Source of the DNA: Lactobacillus amylovorus DSM 20531
Lineage (GTDB): Bacteria > Bacillota > Bacilli > Lactobacillales > Lactobacillaceae
Assembly (NCBI RefSeq): GCF_002706375.1
Contig: NZ_CP017706.1
Location: 1,736,001 to 1,800,000 of the forward strand
DNA: 64,000 nt
Direction of reading: 5' to 3'
Shown here in pieces: positions 30,133 to 39,030 of the stretch. Both the position numbers and the translations under genes were made by a program. The notes below the pieces were generated by a model. It was not told the DNA's origin. It made no database searches and saw nothing but the letters and a program-made list of their open reading frames with translations. Numbering within the stretch: position 1 is the first letter of the stretch; every line of letters begins with the position of its first letter.

Positions 30133-31152
30133 ATGACAAAGATTGCAGTTTTAGGTAACGGTTCATGGGGTTCAGTATTAGGCTCAATGTTGGCCGACAA
30201 TGGCAATGACGTAACTTTTTATGGTAATATTGAAAGCGTTAATGAAGAAATTAATGCTAAGCACACTAACAGTCACTACATGAAGGACTGGAAGTTAAAC
30301 GAAACTACTAAGGCAACTGGCAACTTGGAAGAAGCACTTGACGGTGCAGAATTGGTATTATTTGTTTTGCCAACCAAGGCTGTTAGAATTGTTGCTAAGC
30401 AAGTACGTAAAGTTTTAGACAAGACTGGCAACAAGCCACTTTTAGTAACTGCTACCAAGGGTATTGAACCAGGTACTAAGAAGCTTATTTCAGAAATTTT
30501 AACTGAAGAAATTTATCCTAATGACCAAGACAAGATCGTAGCTATCTCTGGTCCAAGTCACGCAGAAAACGTAGCTCAAAAGGACTTAACCGCTATTTCA
30601 TGTGCTTCAACTGATGAAGAAAATGCTAAGAAGGTTCAAAAGATCTTTTCAAATGATTACGTTCGTTTCTACACTAACGATGATTTAATAGGTGTTGAAG
30701 TTGGTGGTGCCGTTAAGAACGTTATTGCTATCGCTGCTGGTATTTTAGTAGGTCAAGGCTATGGCGATGATGCTAAGGCTGCCCTTATGACTAGAGGTTT
30801 AGCAGAAATTACTCGTTTAGGTGTTAACTACTTTAACGCTAAGCCAATGACTTTCAGTGGTTTGTCAGGTATTGGTGACTTGATCGTAACTTGTACCTCA
30901 GTTAACTCACGTAACTGGCGTGCTGGTAAGCAAATTGGTGAAGGCAAGACTCTTGACTACGTACTTAAGAACATGGGTCAAGTTGTTGAAGGTGCTACTA
31001 CAGTTAAGGCTGTCCATGAACTTAGCGAAGAAAAGCACATCGATATGCCAATCAGTGAAGCTATTTACCGCGTTCTTTACGAAAATGCAGATGTAGCTAC
31101 TGAAATCAAGAAAATGATGGGTAGAGCACCAAAGCCAGAAATTAGTTTATAA
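30133..31152 (+). CDS. gpsA: NAD(P)H-dependent glycerol-3-phosphate dehydrogenase
   Basis: A 339-residue enzyme that reduces dihydroxyacetone phosphate to sn-glycerol 3-phosphate for phospholipid synthesis. N-terminal Rossmann motif GNGSWGSVLGSML (residues 8-20), catalytic Lys region VGGAVKNVIAIAAG and the GLSGIGDLIVTCTSVNSRNWR block define the family. It sits after lgt in an apparent hprK-lgt-gpsA operon and before trxB, which has its own promoter. Confidence 0.97.
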   Translation: MTKIAVLGNGSWGSVLGSMLADNGNDVTFYGNIESVNEEINAKHTNSHYMKDWKLNETTKATGNLEEALDGAELVLFVLPTKAVRIVAKQVRKVLDKTGNKPLLVTATKGIEPGTKKLISEILTEEIYPNDQDKIVAISGPSHAENVAQKDLTAISCASTDEENAKKVQKIFSNDYVRFYTNDDLIGVEVGGAVKNVIAIAAGILVGQGYGDDAKAALMTRGLAEITRLGVNYFNAKPMTFSGLSGIGDLIVTCTSVNSRNWRAGKQIGEGKTLDYVLKNMGQVVEGATTVKAVHELSEEKHIDMPISEAIYRVLYENADVATEIKKMMGRAPKPEISL

Positions 31153-31168
31153 TTTGTAAGCAAAACAA

Positions 31169-31196
31169 TTGCAAAAATTTAAATCTATAGTATGAT
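31169..31196 (+). promoter_or_regulatory. trxB promoter
   Basis: TTGCAA at 31169-31174 and TATGAT at 31191-31196 with a 16-base spacer, 32 bases before the trxB ATG. Confidence 0.65.
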
Positions 31197-31228
31197 TTAC
31201 TTATAAAAAGTAAGTAAAGGAGAAAATT

Positions 31229-32158
31229 ATGGCTGATAAATATGATGCAATTGTTATTGGTGCGGGCCCTGGTGGTATGACAGCTGCCTTATATGCTACG
31301 CGTGCCAACTTAAACGTATTAGTACTTGACCGTGGTCCATACGGCGGCCAAATGAACAATACTGATGCAATTGACAACTATCCTGGTTTCACAGAAATTA
31401 AGGGACCAGAACTTAGTCAAAAAATGTATGATACTTTGATGAAGTTTGAGCCAGATTATAAGTACGGCAATGTCCAATCCGTTGAATTGGATGGGGATGA
31501 AAAAGTTGTCAAAACTGATGATGACAAGGAATACCGTGCACCTATTTTGATCATTGCCACTGGTTCAGATCATCGTCATTTGAATGTCCCAGGCGAAGAA
31601 GAATATTCAGGCCGAGGCGTTTCATACTGTGCTGTCTGCGATGCTGCATTCTTTAAAGATGAAGATGTAGTTGTGATCGGTGGTGGTGACTCAGCTATTG
31701 AAGAAGGAATCTACCTTTCACAATTAGCTAAGAGCGTTACTGTAGTTCACCGTCGTGACAAGTTACGTGCACAACCAACTTTGCAGAAGCGTGCTTTTGC
31801 TAACAAGAAGATGAAATTTGTTTGGAATGCTCAAACAGAAGAAATTCTTGGTGATGGAACTCGTGTAACTGGCATTAAGTATCGTGATAAAGAAACTGGC
31901 GCAGAAAAAGAAATTAAAGCTGCTGGTGTATTTATCTATGTTGGTGTTTTGCCACAAACTAAACCATTCGAAAACTTGGGTATTTTGAATGAACAAGGTT
32001 GGATTCCTACTAACGAGCATATGGAAACCAAAGTTCCTGGTATTTTTGCTTTGGGTGATGTTCGTGAAAAGGATTTGCGTCAAATTGCTAACGCAGTTGG
32101 TGAAGGTAGCGTAGCTGGTCAGGCTGCTTACAATTACTACCAAGACTTAAAAGATTAA
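31229..32158 (+). CDS. trxB: Thioredoxin-disulfide reductase
   Basis: A 309-residue flavoenzyme that reduces thioredoxin with NADPH. FAD-binding GAGPGGMTAA is at residues 11-20, the redox pair Cys134-Cys137 in CAVC, the NADPH motif GGGDSAIEEG follows, and ALGDVREKDLRQIANAVGEG near the end closes the FAD site. In this group of lactobacilli, which lack glutathione systems in many strains, it is the main thiol reductase. A strong terminator follows. Confidence 0.97.
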   Translation: MADKYDAIVIGAGPGGMTAALYATRANLNVLVLDRGPYGGQMNNTDAIDNYPGFTEIKGPELSQKMYDTLMKFEPDYKYGNVQSVELDGDEKVVKTDDDKEYRAPILIIATGSDHRHLNVPGEEEYSGRGVSYCAVCDAAFFKDEDVVVIGGGDSAIEEGIYLSQLAKSVTVVHRRDKLRAQPTLQKRAFANKKMKFVWNAQTEEILGDGTRVTGIKYRDKETGAEKEIKAAGVFIYVGVLPQTKPFENLGILNEQGWIPTNEHMETKVPGIFALGDVREKDLRQIANAVGEGSVAGQAAYNYYQDLKD

Positions 32159-32175
32159 CTAAATCTAGTAAAAGA

Positions 32176-32218
32176 TAAATAAGAGTTTACTAATAATATA
32201 GTAAACTCTTATTTTTTT
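32176..32218 (+). terminator. Terminator after trxB
   Basis: A long stem AATAAGAGTTTACTA with its complement around ATAA, then seven T. Confidence 0.9.
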
Positions 32219-32247
32219 GCTTAAAAGGAGGATAAGTAGTTTATAAT
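32217..32247 (+). promoter_or_regulatory. Candidate promoter of the glycogen operon remnant
   Basis: TATAAT at 32242-32247 with a weak TTGCTT 19 bases upstream. It lies about 90 bases before the glgB remnant and would now drive the remnant plus the downstream glucosidase and possibly pgm. Confidence 0.4.
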
Positions 32248-32284
32248 AGAAGTCGAAGTGATAACTTATTTTTTTGCAATGAAA

Positions 32285-32298
32285 AGTAAGCGCTTTCT
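32285..32298 (+). promoter_or_regulatory. cre-like site upstream of the glgB remnant
   Basis: AGTAAGCGCTTTCT matches 12 of 14 positions of the CcpA consensus TGWAARCGYTWNCA. It lies downstream of the candidate -10 box, a position that fits glucose repression by roadblock. Glycogen operons of related lactobacilli are known to be glucose-repressed; action here is inference. Confidence 0.6.
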
Positions 32299-32338
32299 GA
32301 AACTTAACATTTATTTTAACGATTCTGGAGAAAGCAGG

Positions 32339-32566
32339 ATGAGGAAGATGGTGAAAGTTAAACAACGAATTGAGGATTTTGCTTCGGGTCATGAGCTAAA
32401 ATTGCAAGAAATTTTAGGTTGCCATCGTGAAGATAGCGGCTATGTTTTTAGAGTTTGGGCTCCTAATACACAAGCAGTATGGCTAGTAGGCGTGGAATAA
32501 GACGCTGGCGATGCAGCTCACGAGTAATGGAGTTTGGCAAATAAAAACTGATTTGCCACAGGCAGC
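32339..32566 (+). pseudogene. glgB: glgB 5' remnant (1,4-alpha-glucan branching enzyme)
   Basis: From ATG 32339 (GGAG 8 bases upstream) the frame encodes the start of GlgB, with ELKLQEILGCHREDSGYVFRVWAPN, read here as FASGHELKLQEILGC and YVFRVWAPNTQAVWLVG of the CBM48 domain. The frame stops at 32498-32500. The next frame continues the same domain as KTLAMQLTSNGVWQIKTDLPQA, so about two bases are missing at GGCGTGGAATAAG (an intact copy would probably read GGCGACTGGAATAAG). After GlgB residue about 75 the sequence switches to GlgP. The remaining 550 or so residues, including the catalytic GH13 domain, are gone. Confidence 0.85.
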
Positions 32567-33254
32567 TCCAAGTTATGTATTTGCTAAGCAAATTATCAAG
32601 GTAATCAATGAAACAGCCAATATGATCAACAATGATCCAGATATTCACGGCAAGCTAAAAGTTGTTTTCCTTGAAAACTATAACGTTTCATTAGCTGAAA
32701 AAATTATTCCTGCGGCAGATATCAGCGAACAGATTTCTACTACAACTAAAGAAGCTAGTGGTACCAGCAATATGAAATTGATGGCTAACGGTGCTTTAAC
32801 TGTAGCCACAATGGATGGTGCAAATATCGAAATCAAAGATGCTGTTGGTGAAGAAAATATCTTCACGTTTGGTTTGAACAAGGATCAAGTTTACAAGTAT
32901 TATGCCGAAAAATCATATCATCCTAGAAAGATGTATGAGGAAGATCCTGTAATGAAGAAGGCCGTTGATGCGTTAATTGATGGTACGGTTCCTAACTGCT
33001 CATCAGAAGGACAAGCTTTGGTAAATAACTTCTTGTCAGATAACGAGCAATTCTTGGTATTAGCTGATTTTGAAGCTTACTTGAAGGCACAAGAAAAAGT
33101 TGAACAAACTTGGGCACAAAAACGCATATGGCAACAAATGAGCTTAGTCAATATTGCGCACTCAGAACGGTTTGATTCAGATAAAACAATTGAACGCTAT
33201 GCTCAAGATATTTGGCATTTAAAGAAACTAAAGATTGAAAAAGTTGATCGCTGA
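32562..33254 (+). pseudogene. glgP: glgP 3' remnant (glycogen phosphorylase C-terminal third)
   Basis: The frame from about 32567 encodes AAPSYVFAKQIIKVINE, then EASGTSNMKLMANGALT (with the PLP-binding Lys) and TMDGANIEI, the C-terminal third of glycogen phosphorylase, about 228 residues of roughly 800. An ATG at 32511 in the GlgB part is in frame, so a GlgB-GlgP chimera of 247 residues could be made, but the N-terminal half of the active site is absent and it cannot be a working phosphorylase. The stop overlaps the start of the downstream glucosidase by one base, retaining the old translational coupling. Confidence 0.88.
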
Positions 33255-35047
33255 TGAAAGTAACTTATGATTCTTGGCAAAAACAATATAAAACTCCTTT
33301 TGGAGCAATTCAGGCCAATACTTTAGTAACGTGGGCAATCGCAATCGATCAGCCAGTGCAAGAAGCAGATCTGTGGCTAACTAAACTTAATGAAGATCCA
33401 GTCGCCTATCCCATGAATTACAATGATGAGACTCAAAAGTATGAGACTCAGGTAAGAGTTGGCAGCTCCGGTCTATATAATTATTATTTTGCCATTAAGC
33501 AGAATAATCAGATGTTTTATGTAGATCAAGGGCTCTTCGGCCAAGGCAGATTAAGGCAGGATGATCACAACTTGAAGCAATATCAATTAATTTGTTATGA
33601 GCGCAAGGTACCGCAAGTTGATTGGTATGATCAGGGCATAGTTTATCAGATTTTTCCTGATCGTTTTGCTAATGGTAATCCTTATGGTGAAGTCACGGGA
33701 CGCAAGAAGAATAGTTTCTTGTATGCAACTGAAGAAGATACGCCATATTACGTCAAGAATAGTCGAGGAGAAATTACGCGTTGGGACTTTTTTGGTGGCA
33801 ACTTGGCCGGAATTCGAAAAAAGCTGCCGTACCTAAAAAAGCTAGGCGTAAATACTATCTATCTGAACCCGATTTTCTTAGCTACCAGCAATCACCGCTA
33901 CGATACGGTTGATTATATGAAGATCGACCCCATGCTTGGGGATGAAGATGATCTGCGCGGTTTGATTCATGATTTGCATCAAAATGGCATGCATCTTTTA
34001 CTAGATGGCGTGTTTAATCACGTAGGACAAGAGAGTATTTATTTCCAAGAGGCTATTAAGGATAAGAGCAGTCATTATTATTCTTGGTTTAACTTTATTG
34101 ATTATCCTGAAGAATACCAATCATGGTGGGGCGTATCGTCTTTACCTGAAGTTAATAAGAGTAATCCAGAATACCAAGATTTTATATATGGTGATCATGG
34201 CGTATTAGCCAAGTGGATGAAGGATCAAGTAGATGGTTGGCGCTTAGATGTCGCCGATGAATTGCCGATGGACTTTTTACGCAATATTCGCAACCGTCTG
34301 ATGAAGGAAAATTGTCAGGTGATGATTGGTGAAGTATGGGGAGATGCCTCAGACAAATTCGTAAATAGTGAGTATCGGCCGTATACTTTCGGTGATAATT
34401 TAACCGGAGTTATGAATTACCCCGTACGTAACTTTATCGTTGGTCTGTTAACAAGTGAAAATAATGATGCCGAGATAGCGTTGATGAATAAGCTGGCTTT
34501 ATTAGTAGAACACTATCCAACTAACTTTTTAAGAAACTGTTTGAACAACATTGGTACGCATGATACTGTGCGGATTAAAACAGCACTGCAAAATGATGAA
34601 AAGCTGGTGCTATTGGCCTTTGGCTTAATGTTTATGCTGCCAGGCGTACCTTGCATTTATTATGGGGATGAAGCCGGATTAATTGGTGATAAAGATCCTG
34701 ATAATCGACGCTTCTTCCCATGGGGACGCGAAAGCCGTAGTCTAATTGCACAAGTTAGCAAATGGATTAATGTGCGAAAACAAAATCCGGTGCTGGTAAA
34801 AATTAAGATTGGCTTTTTGCATATAGCAACAGGAATTAATGCAATTGTCAGATATGATGAAAAAGTCATTATGGTTTATTGCATTAACAAAAATAAAGCA
34901 GAAACTGTTTTAGCTAAAGAAAACTTTGCTTTCTATTGTTTGCCTAAAACTATTGCAGAAGAAGTGGCAGCTGAGTTAGATCAGACGAAACTCTCCGGTG
35001 AAGATAGCATCCTTAGGAAAATATCAAGAAAATCAAATATAGGTTAA
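33254..35047 (+). CDS. Maltogenic amylase/neopullulanase-type alpha-glycosidase (GH13)
   Basis: A 597-residue cytoplasmic enzyme (no signal peptide) that hydrolyses alpha-1,4 and possibly alpha-1,6 links in maltodextrin or glycogen fragments. An N-terminal CBM34-like beta domain (about 1-115) precedes the GH13 barrel with YQIFPDRFANG and DGVFNHVG. The nucleophile is Asp332 (GWRLDVADE), the acid/base Glu360 (MIGEVWGDA) and the third carboxylate Asp437 (GTHDT). It is the last saccharolytic member of the former glycogen operon and remains intact although glgB and glgP are remnants. The start overlaps the glgP stop. Confidence 0.9.
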   Translation: MKVTYDSWQKQYKTPFGAIQANTLVTWAIAIDQPVQEADLWLTKLNEDPVAYPMNYNDETQKYETQVRVGSSGLYNYYFAIKQNNQMFYVDQGLFGQGRLRQDDHNLKQYQLICYERKVPQVDWYDQGIVYQIFPDRFANGNPYGEVTGRKKNSFLYATEEDTPYYVKNSRGEITRWDFFGGNLAGIRKKLPYLKKLGVNTIYLNPIFLATSNHRYDTVDYMKIDPMLGDEDDLRGLIHDLHQNGMHLLLDGVFNHVGQESIYFQEAIKDKSSHYYSWFNFIDYPEEYQSWWGVSSLPEVNKSNPEYQDFIYGDHGVLAKWMKDQVDGWRLDVADELPMDFLRNIRNRLMKENCQVMIGEVWGDASDKFVNSEYRPYTFGDNLTGVMNYPVRNFIVGLLTSENNDAEIALMNKLALLVEHYPTNFLRNCLNNIGTHDTVRIKTALQNDEKLVLLAFGLMFMLPGVPCIYYGDEAGLIGDKDPDNRRFFPWGRESRSLIAQVSKWINVRKQNPVLVKIKIGFLHIATGINAIVRYDEKVIMVYCINKNKAETVLAKENFAFYCLPKTIAEEVAAELDQTKLSGEDSILRKISRKSNIG

Positions 35048-35155
35048 ACAAATAAATTTTTAGTTTTATAATTATAAGAGATAATAGAAAACATTGATAG
35101 TAAAAAGACAGCGTTAATCCATCAATTATGTAGATTTAATGAAATAGAGGACAAA

Positions 35156-36880
35156 ATGGACGCTAAAGAAATTTATGAAGAATGGCAAAATGCTACTAAC
35201 TTACCTGATTATTTAAAGGATCAATTAAATAAATTGGGCAAAGATGAAAAATGGATTGAAGATGCCTTTGGTCAAGATATTAATTTTGGTACTGCAGGGA
35301 TGAGAGGACGCCTTGAACCAGGTACCAATAGAATCAATTTATTCACTGTAGGCCGAGTTACTGAAGGCTTGGCACGTTTAATTGAAGAGAACGGTGAAGA
35401 AGCTAAAAAACGTGGTGTCGCAATTTCCTTTGACTCAAGATATCACTCAAGAGAATTTGCAGGACATGCAGCTCGCGTACTTGGAGCACATGGCATTCAC
35501 GTTTACTTATTTGATGACTTAAGACCAACCCCTGAACTTTCATATGCGGTTCGTCATTTACATACTTTTGCAGGGATTAACATTACTGCTTCTCATAATG
35601 CTAAACAATACAATGGTTACAAAGTTTATGGTGAAGATGGTGCACAAATGGCACCAGAACATGCTGATCGTTTGTTTAGCTATGCTCAAAAAGTTACCGA
35701 TATTTTTGGTGTTAAAGCTGCACCAGTTAAGGAACTTCGTGCAAACGGCACTTTACAATTAATCGGTGAAGACGTCGATGAAGATTACTTGAACGAATTG
35801 AAGCAAGTTACTGTTGATAAGGACATGGTTAAGGCAAATGCCGATAAATTGAAGATTATCTACACACCACTTCATGGTACTGGTAAGATGCTTTACGACC
35901 GTGCCTTTAGACAAGGTGGTTTTGATAACGTCATTCCTGTTCCAAGCCAATCAATTATCGACCCAGAATTTCCAACAACTATTAAGCCAAACCCAGAATA
36001 TCGTGATGTATTTGAGCCAGGATTCAAGCTTGCTGATAAAGTAAATGCTAATGTCATTATTGCTACTGACCCAGATGCAGATAGAATGGGTGCTGCAGTT
36101 AGAAAAGCTGACGGCGATTTTAAAGTTTTAACTGGTAACCAAATCGCTACTTTGATGGCTTACTACTTACTTGCTCACCTTAAAGAAAATGGCAAGTTGA
36201 GTAGCAACTATGAAATTGTTACTTCAGTAGTTTCAAGTGCTTTGCCATTTAAGATTGCAAAGGACTTTGGAATTAAGACCAAACATGTTTTGACTGGTTT
36301 TAAGTATATCGGTGAAGAAGTTGACCGCATGAACAAGGCTGGCGATGCTAAGTTTTTGATGGGCTTTGAAGAAAGTTATGGTTACTTGTTCAAACCATTT
36401 GCACGTGATAAGGATGCTATGCAAGGCGCATTGATGTTTGCCGAAGTTGCTAGCTACTACGCTTCACGTGGCATGACTGTCTTCGATGGTTTACAAGAAA
36501 TCTGGAAGAAGTATGGTGTCGCATACGAAATCACCAAGGCCATTGAAATGCCAGGTATTGGCGGTCAAAAGAAGATGGCAGAATTGATGAGCAAGTTGCG
36601 TAATGAACACTTGACCGAAATTAATGGTCACAAGGTATTCAAGATTCAAGACTTCTTGAAGAAAGAAACTGTTGAAGATGGTAAGGTAACTCCACTTGAA
36701 GGTTTCCCAGAATCAAACGTTTTGAAGTACTTCTTGGACGATGAAACTTGGGTTGCACTTCGTCCATCAGGCACCGAACCTGTTATTAAGGCTTATGTAG
36801 GTGTCAACAAGAAGGACATTGCAACTGCAGAAAAGGCTGCTGAAGATTACCAAAAAGCTTTGGCTGAACTTCTTAAATAA
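35156..36880 (+). CDS. pgm: Phosphoglucomutase/phosphomannomutase (PgcA type)
   Basis: A 574-residue alpha-phosphohexomutase that interconverts glucose-1-phosphate and glucose-6-phosphate, supplying precursors for glycogen and cell-surface polysaccharides. The phosphoserine loop is TASHN with Ser146, the metal site is DPDADR at 305-310, the sugar-binding loop is GFEESYGYLF and the phosphate-binding loop is ALRPSGTEPVIKAY. It closes the glg operon in related lactobacilli. RBS GAGG lies before ATG 35156. It survives the operon deletion, presumably because wall-polymer synthesis still needs it. Confidence 0.94.
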   Translation: MDAKEIYEEWQNATNLPDYLKDQLNKLGKDEKWIEDAFGQDINFGTAGMRGRLEPGTNRINLFTVGRVTEGLARLIEENGEEAKKRGVAISFDSRYHSREFAGHAARVLGAHGIHVYLFDDLRPTPELSYAVRHLHTFAGINITASHNAKQYNGYKVYGEDGAQMAPEHADRLFSYAQKVTDIFGVKAAPVKELRANGTLQLIGEDVDEDYLNELKQVTVDKDMVKANADKLKIIYTPLHGTGKMLYDRAFRQGGFDNVIPVPSQSIIDPEFPTTIKPNPEYRDVFEPGFKLADKVNANVIIATDPDADRMGAAVRKADGDFKVLTGNQIATLMAYYLLAHLKENGKLSSNYEIVTSVVSSALPFKIAKDFGIKTKHVLTGFKYIGEEVDRMNKAGDAKFLMGFEESYGYLFKPFARDKDAMQGALMFAEVASYYASRGMTVFDGLQEIWKKYGVAYEITKAIEMPGIGGQKKMAELMSKLRNEHLTEINGHKVFKIQDFLKKETVEDGKVTPLEGFPESNVLKYFLDDETWVALRPSGTEPVIKAYVGVNKKDIATAEKAAEDYQKALAELLK

Positions 36881-36896
36881 TTAAGCATATTTAGTG

Positions 36897-36910
36897 CGAA
36901 AACACGTTCG
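36897..36910 (+). promoter_or_regulatory. LexA-type SOS box before uvrB
   Basis: CGAAAACACGTTCG matches CGAAC-N4-GTTCG at all but one position. It lies just upstream of AT-rich -10 candidates (TAAAAT 36917-36922 or TATAAA 36922-36927), so LexA would block the promoter. Confidence 0.7.
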
Positions 36911-36937
36911 CAGTAGTAAAATATAAATACTAGTTGT

Positions 36938-36966
36938 AAAGTTGGACAATCAAGTCCAACTTTTTT
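36938..36966 (+). terminator. Hairpin terminator between pgm and uvrB, inside the uvrB leader
   Basis: Stem GTTGGAC/GTCCAAC with loop AATCAA followed by six T. It ends only 15 bases before the uvrB ATG. If the uvrB promoter is the SOS-box promoter upstream, the hairpin lies in the uvrB leader and would act on that transcript too. Confidence 0.75.
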
Positions 36967-36981
36967 CTTGAGGAGTAACTT

Positions 36982-39030
36982 ATGATTAAACGACAAAAAG
37001 ACCGGAAATTTGAATTAGTATCTAAATTTAAGCCCGCTGGAGACCAACAGCAAGCTATTGATAAATTAACAGCTGGTTTTAAAAAAGGTTATAAAGAACA
37101 AATTCTTGAAGGTGCAACTGGTACTGGTAAGACTTTTACTATGGCCAATATTATTGCAAAGCTTAATAAGCCAACTTTAGTAATTACACATAATAAGACT
37201 TTGGTAGGACAGCTTTACGGGGAGTTTAAAGGCTTTTTCCCACACAATGCTGTTGAATATTTTGTATCTTACTATGATTACTACCAACCAGAAGCCTATG
37301 TGCCACAATCTGATACTTATATTGAAAAGGATTCATCAATCAATGATGAAATCGATCAGTTGCGTCACGCTACTACTTCAGCCTTGATGGAACGTAACGA
37401 TGTAATTGTCGTAGCTTCAGTTTCGTGTATTTATGGTTTGGGTGATCCTAAGGAATATGCCCGTAGCGTACTGATGATTCATGAAGGCCAAGAATATGAA
37501 CGCAATACATTATTGCGTGACTTGGTTAATCTGCAATATGATCGTAACGATATTGATTTCCAACGTGGACGCTTCCGTGTTCGTGGGGATGTAGTAGAAA
37601 TCTTTCCTGCCGGCAACTCTGAACGTGCTTATCGGATTGAGTTCTTTGGTGATGAAATTGACCGAATCGTTGAAATAGATTCCTTAACTGGTGAGGTAAT
37701 CGGCGAACGTGAAAGTATTTCTTTGTTCCCAGCTACGCACTTCATGACTAATGATGAACAAATGAGACGTGCGCTTAAGGCTATTTCTAAAGAAATGAAA
37801 GTGCAAGTTAAGAAGTTCGAAGGCGAAGGTAAGCTACTTGAAGCTGAAAGAATTAAGCAAAGAACGACTTATGATATGGAAATGATGGGAGAAGTTGGTT
37901 ATACCAATGGTATCGAAAACTATTCTCGTCATATGGAAGGCAGAAAAGCTGGTGAACCACCATATACTTTGCTTGATTTCTTCCCTGATGATTTCTTGAT
38001 TTTAATTGACGAATCTCATGCTACTATGCCAGAAATTCGTGCCATGTATAATGGTGACCGTAACCGTAAGAAGACTTTAATCGACTATGGTTTCCGTTTG
38101 CCATCAGCCTTGGATAACCGTCCGCTTAAGTTGTCTGAATTTGAAAAGCATGTAAATCAAATTTTGTATGTATCTGCTACGCCTGGTGATTATGAGCTTG
38201 AAAGAACAAATCATAAGGTAGAGCAGATTATTCGGCCAACTGGTTTGCTAGATCCAAAGATTGAAGTAAGGCCAATTGAAGGGCAAATCGATGACCTGGT
38301 TGGTGAGATTAACAAGCGAATTGATCGCAACGAGCGTGTATTTGTTACTACTTTAACCAAGAAGATGGCTGAAGATCTGACCGATTATCTGAAGGATTTA
38401 GGAATAAAGGTCCGTTACTTGCACTCAGATATTAAGACGCTAGAACGAATGCAAATTTTGCGTGATCTGCGACTAGGCAAGTTTGATGTCTTAATCGGTA
38501 TCAACCTTTTGCGTGAAGGGATCGATGTACCAGAAGTTTCCTTAGTGGCAATTCTAGATGCGGATAAGGAAGGCTTTTTACGTGCATATCGACCATTGGT
38601 TCAAACGATGGGACGTGCTGCTCGTAATGCCAACGGTGAGGTAATTATGTATGCTGATACGATTACTGATTCCATGAAGGCAGCGATTAAGGCCACTAAG
38701 AGACGGCGTAAGATTCAGGAAGAATTTAATAAAGAGCATGGTATTACGCCTAAGACGATTATTAAACCAATTCAAGATGTAATTTCGGTTACTAAGCCTG
38801 CTAGAGATGCTAAGGAAGAAAAATCCGATAGCTTTGCAGATTTGAACTTTGATGAGTTAACAGCCAAGCAAAAGAAGAATATGATCAAGAACTTGCAAGA
38901 GCAGATGAAGGAAGCTGCCAAGAAGCTTGACTTCGAAGAAGCTGCTAACTTGCGAGATGCAATTATGGAATTGCAGTCATCATCAAGAAAGCCGAAGACA
39001 AGAAAAGGGAAGAATTTTAATGACAAATGA
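36982..39030 (+). CDS. uvrB: Excinuclease ABC subunit UvrB
   Basis: A 682-residue damage-verification helicase of nucleotide excision repair. Walker A GATGTGKT is at 44-51, the beta-hairpin region [21 protein letters not shown] follows, helicase motifs include [11 protein letters not shown] and QTMGRAARN, and the C-terminal UVR domain (about 630-665) with [18 protein letters not shown] binds UvrC. RBS TTGAGGAG precedes ATG 36982. It overlaps uvrA by 11 bases, so the two are cotranslated. Confidence 0.98.
   Translation: MIKRQKDRKFELVSKFKPAGDQQQAIDKLTAGFKKGYKEQILEGATGTGKTFTMANIIAKLNKPTLVITHNKTLVGQLYGEFKGFFPHNAVEYFVSYYDYYQPEAYVPQSDTYIEKDSSINDEIDQLRHATTSALMERNDVIVVASVSCIYGLGDPKEYARSVLMIHEGQEYERNTLLRDLVNLQYDRNDIDFQRGRFRVRGDVVEIFPAGNSERAYRIEFFGDEIDRIVEIDSLTGEVIGERESISLFPATHFMTNDEQMRRALKAISKEMKVQVKKFEGEGKLLEAERIKQRTTYDMEMMGEVGYTNGIENYSRHMEGRKAGEPPYTLLDFFPDDFLILIDESHATMPEIRAMYNGDRNRKKTLIDYGFRLPSALDNRPLKLSEFEKHVNQILYVSATPGDYELERTNHKVEQIIRPTGLLDPKIEVRPIEGQIDDLVGEINKRIDRNERVFVTTLTKKMAEDLTDYLKDLGIKVRYLHSDIKTLERMQILRDLRLGKFDVLIGINLLREGIDVPEVSLVAILDADKEGFLRAYRPLVQTMGRAARNANGEVIMYADTITDSMKAAIKATKRRRKIQEEFNKEHGITPKTIIKPIQDVISVTKPARDAKEEKSDSFADLNFDELTAKQKKNMIKNLQEQMKEAAKKLDFEEAANLRDAIMELQSSSRKPKTRKGKNFNDK

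Noticed and set aside
31763..32143. A 126-residue minus-strand frame over trxB
   Set aside because: Antisense to a complete conserved enzyme, no ribosome site, composition not protein-like.
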